The position numbers were made by a program, and so were the translations under genes. From NCBI GenBank assembly GCA_900549065.1, contig URNC01000057.1, positions 1-11,395 on the forward strand: DNA of 11,395 bases, given 5' to 3'. Every line of letters starts with the position of its first letter. Position 1 is the first letter of the stretch. The notes beneath the pieces are model-generated. The model was not told where the DNA came from. It ran no database searches and saw nothing but the letters and a program-made list of their open reading frames with translations. Source of the stretch: an uncultured Collinsella sp. (GTDB taxonomy: Bacteria > Actinomycetota > Coriobacteriia > Coriobacteriales > Coriobacteriaceae). Below, in pieces: positions 4,382 through 11,395 of this stretch.

Positions 4382-6349
4382 CTAGCGCAGGGAGCGCAGA
4401 CCGCCGGCCTCTTTGTCGAGCACTGTAAAGCGTACGGCGTCTAGATGCTCCAAGATGCTGATCGCACGCTTGCGCGACACGCCCAGGGACTCGCGTAGCA
4501 CACTCGTGGTGGCAGCGCCGCCGGCGTCGGTGATGGCAGCAGCGACAAGCTCGCGCGCATGGGCCTCGGCGGTAGCGGACAGGGCAACGTCGCGCTCGAC
4601 CTTCACGATGGAGCGGTTGAGCGAAAGCTCGCGCAGCGCACGCGTCATGGTGTCGCGATCGAGCTGGAGTTGCTCGCCCACCTCGGGCAGCGTCGGCGCA
4701 TCGAGGCCGGCTTCGTCCAGCAAAGCAACGATGCGTTCGCAGGTCTCGCGCACCACACGCGCTGCAGCGGCAGCGGAGTGCGGGTCGAACACCTCGGCGC
4801 CCTCGGAGGCGCACACGCCGCGCGAACAGCCCTCGGAAATCAGGGCTGCGGCAACTGCATCGTCTGCGGTAGGCCAAGCGGCATGGGCGACCGCGCCGGG
4901 CGTAAAGCCCGTCTCCTTGGGAGCAGCCGCGTGCATGGCGGACAGGGTCGCCGCCAGCGTACCCATCGCGGCATCGAGCGCGGAAGCTTCTGCATACAGC
5001 GGGCCATCCGAGCCAGTAAGCGCGCAAGCAGCGCCCTTCGCCACCAACTCGTGCAACGCTGCCTCAGCCTCACCGGTAACAAGATCGAGTGCCGCAGTAA
5101 CATCGACAGCTGCAACCGGCAGCGCCTGCAGCGCCAGCCACGCATCCACCGCGCCCACAATATCTCCGGCCTCAAGCGCCGCGTACAGCACGCGCTCCCC
5201 CTCAATAAGTTCGCGCGAACGGCGGCAGCGCGACAACAGCACGCGCCCTCCACCAATAAGCATGACCGGCGAATAGGACAGCACCACGGCATGGTCTCCG
5301 GCGCGCAGCGGCAGCGGTTCCTCCAAACGTACCTGCACCACTCGCGTCTCGCCCACCGCCATGGGGGCCTCACCCTCCATGAACATGATGCGACCGACAA
5401 CCTCGGCCGTACCCGCCATCACGTGCACACGCGCACCCGACTCGAGCACGCGTGGCTTGGCTCCTTCGCGACCCAGATACGTAAACGTCATCATAAAGCG
5501 CAGCGTCTGGCCAAAGCGGCCCTCCACGCCGAGCATCTCACCGCGATCGAGCGCAGCGACGCTATCGCCCACCAGGTTGAGCGCCACACGCTGACCGGGC
5601 AACGCCCGCGGCGTATCGCCATGCACCTGAATCCCGCGCACGCGACAGACCGTACGCGACGGCAGCGCGACAAGCTCATCCCCCACCGCGACAGGCGCAT
5701 CGTGCAACGTTCCCGTCACCACGGTACCGGCGCCCTTGATCGTAAAGCAGCGGTCGATGGGCAGACGCGGTGCGGCATCGGTTCGCTCGGCGCGATCGCG
5801 ACAGGCGCCCCAGCAGGCATCCACGCACTCATCGAGCGCTGCCAGCAGAGCATCAATCCCCTCGCCCGTCTTAGACGACACGGGCACGATCGGGGCGCCC
5901 GCAAACACGGTGTCCGACAAAAAATCATCGACATCAAGCTCGGCAAGTTCGGTCATCTCACTATCGGCCAGGTCGCACATCGTCAGCGCCACCACCATAT
6001 GCGTGACGCCCAGCAGCTCCAGCACATGCACGTGCTCGCGGGTCTGGGGCATCACGCCCTCGACGGCCGATACCACCAACACGGCAACATCAATGCCCGT
6101 GGCGCCCTGCACCATGGCGCGCAAGTAATGCGCGTGGCCCGGCACGTCGACCAGACCAACGATCTTGCCACTCGGCAACGCCAGCTCGCCAAAGCCAAGC
6201 TCAACGGTCATGCCGCGACGGCGCTCAACTTCCAGGCGGTCGGGATTCTTGCCGGTCAGCACCTCGATCAATGCCGACTTGCCGTGGTCAACGTGGCCCG
6301 CCGTGCCAACGATAACGGGACACTCCACCAGCGCCTGAACCTCACTCAT
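4382..6349 (-). CDS. selB: Selenocysteine-specific translation elongation factor SelB
   Basis: A 655-residue protein (family about 610-650). The N-terminal GTPase shows G1 GHVDHGKS (18-25), G2 GMTVELGF (46-53), G3 DVPGH (68-72) and SSKTGEGI as G5. The G4 site is TMCD (123-126), where SelB proteins normally carry TKxD or NKxD, so the Lys is missing. EF-Tu-like beta-barrel domains follow, then winged-helix repeats ending in VSRKRAISILEHLDAV near the C-terminus, the part that holds the SECIS hairpin of selenoprotein mRNA. SelB delivers Sec-tRNA-Sec to UGA codons on the ribosome. Its ATG overlaps the TGA of selA (ATGA), so the two are translationally coupled. A large inverted repeat and then selC follow. 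Confidence 0.97.
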   Translation of the reverse strand: MSEVQALVECPVIVGTAGHVDHGKSALIEVLTGKNPDRLEVERRRGMTVELGFGELALPSGKIVGLVDVPGHAHYLRAMVQGATGIDVAVLVVSAVEGVMPQTREHVHVLELLGVTHMVVALTMCDLADSEMTELAELDVDDFLSDTVFAGAPIVPVSSKTGEGIDALLAALDECVDACWGACRDRAERTDAAPRLPIDRCFTIKGAGTVVTGTLHDAPVAVGDELVALPSRTVCRVRGIQVHGDTPRALPGQRVALNLVGDSVAALDRGEMLGVEGRFGQTLRFMMTFTYLGREGAKPRVLESGARVHVMAGTAEVVGRIMFMEGEAPMAVGETRVVQVRLEEPLPLRAGDHAVVLSYSPVMLIGGGRVLLSRCRRSRELIEGERVLYAALEAGDIVGAVDAWLALQALPVAAVDVTAALDLVTGEAEAALHELVAKGAACALTGSDGPLYAEASALDAAMGTLAATLSAMHAAAPKETGFTPGAVAHAAWPTADDAVAAALISEGCSRGVCASEGAEVFDPHSAAAAARVVRETCERIVALLDEAGLDAPTLPEVGEQLQLDRDTMTRALRELSLNRSIVKVERDVALSATAEAHARELVAAAITDAGGAATTSVLRESLGVSRKRAISILEHLDAVRFTVLDKEAGGLRSLR

Positions 6350-7803
6350 CGAGCAATCGCCTTCTCAACGCACGCGACGAGCGTCGATGCCGCCGTCTCG
6401 ATATCGCGGTCACCCACGAGTGTGCGCACGTCAAACAGGACGCGATCGTGCGAGGCGCGCGTGACGACCGGCGTGTCGAAATCTTGGACGAGCGAGCGCT
6501 TGAGTGCGTCAACGGAAAGACGCTCATCGACGAGGCACACGGCAACGCACATGGTGGGCAGCTCCACGGTAGGCAGCGAGCCGCCGCCGGGAGTCGACGA
6601 CTCCTCGATGATTTCCACCTGCACGGCGCACGGGCAGCCAGCCTTATCAAGCCCGGCGACCATACGATCGCGCAGCTTACGTGCGCGACGCTCCAGATGA
6701 GCCTGCGGAAGCGTGAGCATGTTGAGCACCGGTACCTCGCGATGGGCCACATCCGCCCCGTCCATGTAGATGCGCAGTGTAGCCTCGAGCGCCGCCAGTG
6801 CGAGCTTGCCCGGGCGCAGGGCACGCATAAGCGGATGTGACCCACAGGCCTGGACCAGATCGCGACGGCCCATGATAATGCCCGCCTGCGCGGCGCCCAG
6901 CAGCTTATCGCCCGAGCACGACACCAGATCGAGCCCTGCCGAAACCGAAGCCGGCGTAGTCTCCTCGCCGCCGCGAACCAGGATGTCGTCAGGCAACAGC
7001 GCGCCCGACCCCTGGTCTTCATAGAACAGCAGGCCGTGCTTATGAGCCAGTGCGGCGAGCTCCCTTGAGCTCACTTCCTCGTGAAAACCCTCGATGCGAT
7101 AGTTGGAAGGATGGACTTTAAGGATCATCGCCGTATCGGGCGTGATGGCGCGCTCGTAGTCGCCCAAATGCGTGCGGTTGGTGGCGCCGACCTCGACGAG
7201 TTTGGCGCCCGAAGCCGCCATGACATCGGGGATGCGGAAGCTACCGCCGATTTCGACGAGCTCGCCGCGGCTCACGATGACCTCTTTGCCCGCAGCGTGA
7301 GTGGCCAGCACCAGCAGCACCGCGGCGGCATTATTGTTGACGACGAGCGCGTCCTCGGCACCGGTAAGCGAACGGATCAGCTGCGCGGCGTGCTCCTTGC
7401 GGGACCCGCGTGAGCAGGTGTCGACGCTGTACTCGAGCGTGCTATACCCGCGCGCAACCTCGGCCACGGCCTTGGCGGCCGATTCAGCGAGCGGGGCGCG
7501 ACCCAGGTTGGTATGGATAACCACACCCGTGGCGTTGACGGCGGGACGCAGGCTCGGCAGCGCGGAGCGGTGGGCACGCCACTCGATGGCCGAAGCCAGG
7601 TCGCGCTTAGAGCGCGGGTCGGCACCGGCACGAATGGCGGCGCGCTCCTCGTCGAGCTCGGCCGTGACGGCAGCATGGACCACCGCGTCGCAGGTCTCCC
7701 CCGCCGCCTTCACCACCGGCCACTCGGCAAGCAGCTCATTGACGGAAGGAATGGCGCGCAGGCGGGCGCGCACCTCATCGGACATGTTCTGGCTATCGCT
7801 CAT
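6346..7803 (-). CDS. selA: L-seryl-tRNA(Sec) selenium transferase SelA
   Basis: A 485-residue PLP enzyme, slightly longer than the usual 455-470. It converts Ser-tRNA-Sec to Sec-tRNA-Sec with selenophosphate. Landmarks are VNATGVVIHTNLGRAPL (89-105), the EYSVDTCSRGSR stretch (124-135), NNNAAAVLL (156-164) and the Schiff-base lysine K300 in CSGDKLLGAAQAG; most SelA proteins read GDKLLGGPQAG there, a mild change. ATG at 7803 has GAAAGG six bases upstream. It starts 52 bases after the oxidoreductase stop, with no terminator visible between, and overlaps selB by ATGA. Its substrate tRNA is encoded about 2.1 kb downstream. The selenophosphate synthetase gene selD is not in the window. Confidence 0.97.
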   Translation of the reverse strand: MSDSQNMSDEVRARLRAIPSVNELLAEWPVVKAAGETCDAVVHAAVTAELDEERAAIRAGADPRSKRDLASAIEWRAHRSALPSLRPAVNATGVVIHTNLGRAPLAESAAKAVAEVARGYSTLEYSVDTCSRGSRKEHAAQLIRSLTGAEDALVVNNNAAAVLLVLATHAAGKEVIVSRGELVEIGGSFRIPDVMAASGAKLVEVGATNRTHLGDYERAITPDTAMILKVHPSNYRIEGFHEEVSSRELAALAHKHGLLFYEDQGSGALLPDDILVRGGEETTPASVSAGLDLVSCSGDKLLGAAQAGIIMGRRDLVQACGSHPLMRALRPGKLALAALEATLRIYMDGADVAHREVPVLNMLTLPQAHLERRARKLRDRMVAGLDKAGCPCAVQVEIIEESSTPGGGSLPTVELPTMCVAVCLVDERLSVDALKRSLVQDFDTPVVTRASHDRVLFDVRTLVGDRDIETAASTLVACVEKAIAR

Positions 7804-7855
7804 GTGCGGCCTTTCAAATGAAACGTGGATCAGTCGAATACATCAGCTGAGTCAA

Positions 7856-9973
7856 TTACTCGTTATTATCCTCGCGCGCCGCGATCTTTTCCACGCGAAC
7901 GGCGTTTTCTTGGGTGAGCGCGGCACCCGTCAACGGGTCCCAGCGCAGCGGCGTGTGGTCGAGCGGACCGACGCCCAGGGCCTGCCGGCCACCACTCTCA
8001 GCACCAAATGCGCGTCCGCCGGGAGCGGCCGAGGTGAAGATGCACGCCGGATGCAGATAGGGCGTCGTCTCCACGCGCACGCGGTCGCGGCCCATATCGC
8101 TCACGAGCTCGACGATCTCGCCGTCGGCGATGCCCATGTGCGCAGCAGCATCGGCATTCATCTGCACGGCATCCAGGTCCGATCCAGCCTCGGCGGCACC
8201 TTGAGCCGCAAGCCTGCGCGAGGTGTGCGACTCAAAGGGACGGTTGCCACTAACGAGGCGAAACATCCCCGGGCCGGGCTCCACCATGGGCGCAATCCAG
8301 TTGGGCACACGACCCATGCCGACTCGTTCCCATACGTCGCTTGCCAGCGCAATTTTGCCGCCGGCAAGCGGAATCACCGGCTCACCCGTGCGCGACGGCA
8401 GCGCCACGCCCGTATCGGCCCAGCCGCGCTCCTTGAGCTCGTCCAGATCGATCCCAAAAGGCGCCACCTGGGCAGCCGTCAGATCGTCAGACGTAAACTG
8501 GAAATACTCGCCCACGCCACACGCCTGCGCCAGACCGGCAAAAATCTCCCGACCGGGACGTGTGCCGTCATGCTGCACGGGCAGCACGGCGTTGCGGTAG
8601 AACACGCGCGAATCGTTGACGCCCACGACCGTGCCCACACCGCGGTCGGCCTCCAGATACGTCACGTCGGGCAGCACGAAGTCAGAAGCACGCGCCGTCT
8701 CGGACCAACGAATATCAATCGTCACAAGCAAGTCGAGCTGCTGCAAAATACCCAACCAAGCCTGTGCATTGCCATAGCCCGCACCGGGATTGCTGGCGTA
8801 AACGATCAGCCCACGCAAATCGCCGGCCAGAATAGACTGACCGATAGTCGTGCACAGGCCGCGCACCGGATCGACCAGTGGATAGCGCTCGGACCCCAGC
8901 TTGGGCTCACGTGGCATCGACGGCGTCGCGAAACGCGCAGGGTCCAAATCGCCCAAAGCAAGCGGCGTGGGCGGGTTGAGGGCACCGCCCGCGTGTCCGA
9001 TGCAGCCCAGCAGCACATCGACCAGACAAATCGCGCGCGCGGTCTGGGTGCTATTGGCATACGCGATACCGATGCCGCCATGAAAGCCGGCGTCCACCAC
9101 GGCAGCAGGCGCGGCGGCAGCTAGATCACGCGCCGTGGCGGCGATCTCTGCGGCCGGCACGTCGCACATCGATTCGGCCCACTCGGGTGTCCAAGCACTG
9201 GCCGCCTGCGCCAGCTCGTCAAAGCCTGTGGCGTAGCGGTCCACGAACTCGTGATCGTACAGGTCTTCGGCTACCAGCACATGTGCGATACCCAGCAGCA
9301 ACGCCAGATCGCATCCAGGACGTACGCGCAGCCAGCGGTCGGCAAGCGCAGCCGAGCCACTGCGCCGGGGGTCAACCACGATAATCTTAGCCCCACGTCG
9401 ACGGGCATCGTTGAGCGCATCAACGGCCCCCATCGTCGACGAATCGACAATGGAGCGCCCCAGATACATGATGCAATCGGTATGCGCCAGGTCGGAGGCG
9501 GGACTATAGCCCAAGCTGTGCTCCCAACCGGTAAGTCGGCTTACCTCGCAGGCACCGTCGGCACCGTACACGTTGGGCGAACCAAGCGCATGCATAAAAC
9601 GATACGCCCAGTAGCGGTCGAACGAGGGCACGCCGAGCGTCATACCCAGCGCTCGCGGACCATGCCCGTCAACAATCCCCAAAAGGCGCTCGGCAATCTG
9701 AGCAAACGCCTCGTCCCACGAAATCACATCGAACCCCGAGCCATCAGCTCGTCGGCGCATGGGGTGCACAATGCGGTCGCGCTCGTCAAACGGCATTGCC
9801 AGGCGATGCCGTCCGCGGGCGCAGAGGGCACGCGCCGCGCACGGATGCCGCACAACCGGTAACTCGGCAACCACGCGACCGCCCTCAACGCGTGCCGCAA
9901 AGGCGCAATCGGCATAGCATCCCCCGCATGTGGTCACCACGGCGCGACCGTCGCGCTTCACAGCAGATGCCAT
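7856..9973 (-). CDS. Molybdopterin-dependent oxidoreductase, DMSO reductase superfamily (not formate dehydrogenase)
   Basis: A 705-residue protein from ATG 9973. The N-terminal [4Fe-4S] motif is C16-x2-C19-x3-C23-x27-C51 with the CARG ending. The molybdopterin core follows (WDEAFAQIAERL, 86-98; HALGSPNVYGADGACEVSRLTG, 128-149), and the dinucleotide-binding domain is at the C-terminus (RLVSGNRPFESHT and onward). The likely metal ligand is C142, followed by Glu; formate dehydrogenases have Sec/Cys-His there, so this is more like polysulfide/thiosulfate reductase-type enzymes. No twin-arginine signal is seen, so it is probably cytoplasmic. AAAGGGG lies eight bases before ATG 9973. A longer frame reaches a TTG at 10039, but that falls in the U-tract of the focA terminator. 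It needs bis-MGD cofactor, hence MobA. No electron-transfer partner is encoded next to it. Substrate unknown. Confidence 0.88.
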   Translation of the reverse strand: MASAVKRDGRAVVTTCGGCYADCAFAARVEGGRVVAELPVVRHPCAARALCARGRHRLAMPFDERDRIVHPMRRRADGSGFDVISWDEAFAQIAERLLGIVDGHGPRALGMTLGVPSFDRYWAYRFMHALGSPNVYGADGACEVSRLTGWEHSLGYSPASDLAHTDCIMYLGRSIVDSSTMGAVDALNDARRRGAKIIVVDPRRSGSAALADRWLRVRPGCDLALLLGIAHVLVAEDLYDHEFVDRYATGFDELAQAASAWTPEWAESMCDVPAAEIAATARDLAAAAPAAVVDAGFHGGIGIAYANSTQTARAICLVDVLLGCIGHAGGALNPPTPLALGDLDPARFATPSMPREPKLGSERYPLVDPVRGLCTTIGQSILAGDLRGLIVYASNPGAGYGNAQAWLGILQQLDLLVTIDIRWSETARASDFVLPDVTYLEADRGVGTVVGVNDSRVFYRNAVLPVQHDGTRPGREIFAGLAQACGVGEYFQFTSDDLTAAQVAPFGIDLDELKERGWADTGVALPSRTGEPVIPLAGGKIALASDVWERVGMGRVPNWIAPMVEPGPGMFRLVSGNRPFESHTSRRLAAQGAAEAGSDLDAVQMNADAAAHMGIADGEIVELVSDMGRDRVRVETTPYLHPACIFTSAAPGGRAFGAESGGRQALGVGPLDHTPLRWDPLTGAALTQENAVRVEKIAAREDNNE

Positions 9974-10037
9974 CTCGATTACCCCTTTCATCAGCCAAAC
10001 ACAACAGGCCAAAAGCACGGCAACGAGCCCCAGACCC

Positions 10038-10073
10038 AAAAAGCCTCCCGCACGGCAACGCCCCGCGGGAGGC
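10038..10073 (-). terminator. Rho-independent terminator after focA
   Basis: On the minus strand GCCTCCCGC (10073-10065) pairs perfectly with GCGGGAGGC (10051-10043) and is followed by TTTTTGGG. It begins 22 bases after the focA stop. It separates the hydrogenase/formate unit from the oxidoreductase-selAB unit. Confidence 0.93.
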
Positions 10074-10095
10074 CCAACATCAAACAGACGATACC

Positions 10096-10935
10096 TTACG
10101 CCTCGGACTTCTTGGCGTAGACAAACCAGTAGCCGAGCGCGATCAGAACCGCGCCGCCCACGATGTTGCCCAGCGTGGCGGCGGACAAGTTAAACGCAAT
10201 GCCCGCAGCGTTGAGCGCATCGGCGCCGGCGACGTCGGCACCATAGCCGCACGCGTGCATCACGGCACCCATAGGCAAAAAGTACATGTTGGCGACGCAG
10301 TGCTCAAAACCGCAGGCCACAAAGGCGGCGATGGGCAGCAGAATGCCCACAACCTTATCGACCACGGTCTTACCGGCGGTACCGATCCACACGGCCAGGC
10401 ACACAAAGATGTTGCACAGGATGCCGCGGAAGAAGATCGTCACCCAGTCGATCGTCACCTTGCCGGCGGCGACGCTCACCATGGAGTTGGCGACCGCCTC
10501 GCCGTTGAGCTTATAGATGCCGGCCATGTACACCAAAAAGACGATGAACAGGGCACCGACAAAATTGCCGACCCACACGACGACCCAGGCCTTAAGCATC
10601 TGAACCAGGGTGATCTTTTTGCTCTTGAGTGCGCAGACCATAAGCGAATTGCCGGTAAACAGCTCGGCGCCGCACACCAGCACGAGCACCAGGCCCAGGC
10701 AAAAGCACAGACCGCCCACGACGCGCTGAGCGCCCCAGCCCAGCGTGCTGTCGCTCAAGAACACGGTAAAGAACAGGCCGCCGAAGGCGATAAACGCGCC
10801 GGCGAACATTGCCAACAGAAAGGCCTTAGCGACCGGCAGGTTAGCCTTGGTCACGCCGGCGGCCTCGGTCTTGGCCTCGATCGCGGCGGGCGCCAGGCAA
10901 TCGGGAGCGGGGTACTCCACCTTGGAATCTGCCAT
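10096..10935 (-). CDS. focA: Formate/nitrite transporter family channel (FocA-like)
   Basis: A 279-residue integral membrane protein of the FNT family, which forms pentameric channels for formate and related monovalent anions. Six membrane segments fit hydrophobic stretches at roughly 36-60, 72-92, 112-138, 163-185, 190-208 and 250-273. Signatures are GAELFTGN (89-96), GNFVGALF (123-130) and GFEHCVANMYFLPMG (209-223); H212 corresponds to the conserved central-pore His of FocA. ATG at 10935 is chosen, with GAAAGAAGTG upstream; the frame continues to a TTG at 10968 that has no suitable ribosome site. It follows the HycI gene by 39 bases and ends in a strong terminator. Pairing with a hydrogenase-3-type protease favours formate over nitrite as substrate; that is inference from context. 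Confidence 0.92.
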   Translation of the reverse strand: MADSKVEYPAPDCLAPAAIEAKTEAAGVTKANLPVAKAFLLAMFAGAFIAFGGLFFTVFLSDSTLGWGAQRVVGGLCFCLGLVLVLVCGAELFTGNSLMVCALKSKKITLVQMLKAWVVVWVGNFVGALFIVFLVYMAGIYKLNGEAVANSMVSVAAGKVTIDWVTIFFRGILCNIFVCLAVWIGTAGKTVVDKVVGILLPIAAFVACGFEHCVANMYFLPMGAVMHACGYGADVAGADALNAAGIAFNLSAATLGNIVGGAVLIALGYWFVYAKKSEA

Positions 10936-10974
10936 GTCAATCACTTCTTTCCTAATCAGCAGGGACAAGCGCTC

Positions 10975-11395
10975 CTACTGCTCTTGCCCCAAGCGGACAA
11001 AGTGGGAAAAGTCGTTGGCGGCCACGGCGTCGTACACGGCGTCGACGGCCTCAAAGACCTCCGGGGACATGGGGTTATAGAACTCCGTATCGCCCGGCTG
11101 AATCCCTATGAAGACGATATCTTCGCACGATTGCTCGATTTCCTCGATCAGAATCGACAAAGGGAGCGAATGCGTGGTGAACATCGACTTGCGGGCCACG
11201 TCACGTTTGTCGAGCAAGCGGATGGCGCCAACGGGCAGCGCCATGTCGGCGGCATCGACCAAAACCAAACGCGGCGGACGTTCGCGCTTGACCTCGATGA
11301 TGTCATCCTCGGGCGTCTGACCACCGTCGATGGTGTACCAACCGGCGATGGGCGTGTCCTCCATCTTTTTGGAGAGCACGGGGCCAGCGGCATCG
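10975..11395 (-). CDS. hycI: [NiFe]-hydrogenase maturation protease HycI, 5' truncated by window end
   Basis: The frame is open to the window edge and lacks about 15 N-terminal residues. The visible 140 residues align along their length with E. coli HycI as I recall it: DAAGPVL (holding the Asp equivalent to D16), WYTIDGGQTPEDDI, RPPRLVLVDAADMALPVGAIRLLD (second nickel-sensing Asp), FTTHSLPLSILI (the His), and DIVFIGIQPGDTEFYNPMSPEV. HycI cuts the C-terminal tail of the large subunit of hydrogenase 3 after nickel insertion. This implies a group 4 hydrogenase, probably formate hydrogenlyase, encoded to the right. GGC near the start reads DAAG rather than DGAG, a small change. focA follows 39 bases on, probably in the same operon. 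Confidence 0.93.
   Translation of the reverse strand, partial: DAAGPVLSKKMEDTPIAGWYTIDGGQTPEDDIIEVKRERPPRLVLVDAADMALPVGAIRLLDKRDVARKSMFTTHSLPLSILIEEIEQSCEDIVFIGIQPGDTEFYNPMSPEVFEAVDAVYDAVAANDFSHFVRLGQEQ

Noticed and set aside
4559..6700. Long plus-strand open frame of 713 codons
   Set aside because: It is antisense to selB and selA, His/Arg-rich with no recognisable domain; explained by codon bias of the real genes.
7301..9124. Long plus-strand open frame of 607 codons
   Set aside because: It is antisense to selA and the oxidoreductase, with no motifs or ribosome binding site.
7856..9973. The oxidoreductase as Sec-containing formate dehydrogenase FdhF
   Set aside because: There is no in-frame UGA, the ligand position is Cys followed by Glu, and the His next to Sec/Cys in formate dehydrogenases is missing.
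1..11395. CRISPR array, rRNA, insertion sequence or phage genes
   Set aside because: No regularly spaced direct repeats, rRNA-like sequence, transposase or phage protein is seen on either strand.

Overview
This window looks like a piece of a high-GC actinobacterial genome, most likely a gut Coriobacteriia member. Collinsella is my best guess, from GC content, the gene mix (formate/hydrogenase maturation, selenocysteine and molybdenum genes, GdhA) and protein style; I could not search a database. All eight complete protein genes, both truncated ones and the tRNA lie on the minus strand, so transcription runs from high to low coordinates. The first 49 bases are not genomic: they are an Illumina Nextera i7 adapter (index plus Tn5 mosaic end), so the left edge is a contig end with untrimmed adapter.

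Layout in transcription order. (1) 11395-10096: the 3' part of a HycI-type [NiFe]-hydrogenase maturation protease, then a FocA/FNT formate channel, closed by a strong intrinsic terminator at 10038-10073. This is probably the tail of a formate-hydrogenlyase-type operon lying to the right. (2) 9973-4382: a molybdopterin-dependent oxidoreductase of the DMSO-reductase superfamily with a Cys (not Sec) metal ligand, then selA and selB. selA and selB overlap by ATGA. (3) 4355-4072: a large inverted repeat, an extended -10 promoter, selC (tRNA-Sec, UCA anticodon, encoded CCA) and its own terminator. (4) 3981-2938: mobA (molybdenum cofactor guanylyltransferase), then a small protein with a Cys-rich N-terminus fused to a DUF3343/putative Se-S carrier domain. 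(5) 2681-1326: gdhA, preceded by a 256-base leader region with repeated CGAAAC motifs and followed by a strong terminator. (6) 1203-50: the FAD subunit and the truncated [2Fe-2S] subunit of a xanthine-dehydrogenase/CO-dehydrogenase-type molybdenum hydroxylase.

Read together, about 7 kb (2938-9973) form a selenium-molybdenum block: Sec-tRNA synthesis (SelA, selC), Sec insertion (SelB), maturation of the bis-guanine-dinucleotide molybdenum cofactor (MobA), a possible selenium/sulfur carrier, and one molybdoenzyme. Formate/hydrogen genes flank it on one side and a molybdenum hydroxylase on the other. Such clusters normally serve a Sec-containing formate dehydrogenase, but no selenoprotein gene and no selD is visible here, so they must lie elsewhere. 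No CRISPR array, insertion sequence, prophage or rRNA is seen. No gene-free stretch exceeds 300 bases; the largest, 2682-2937, is described below.
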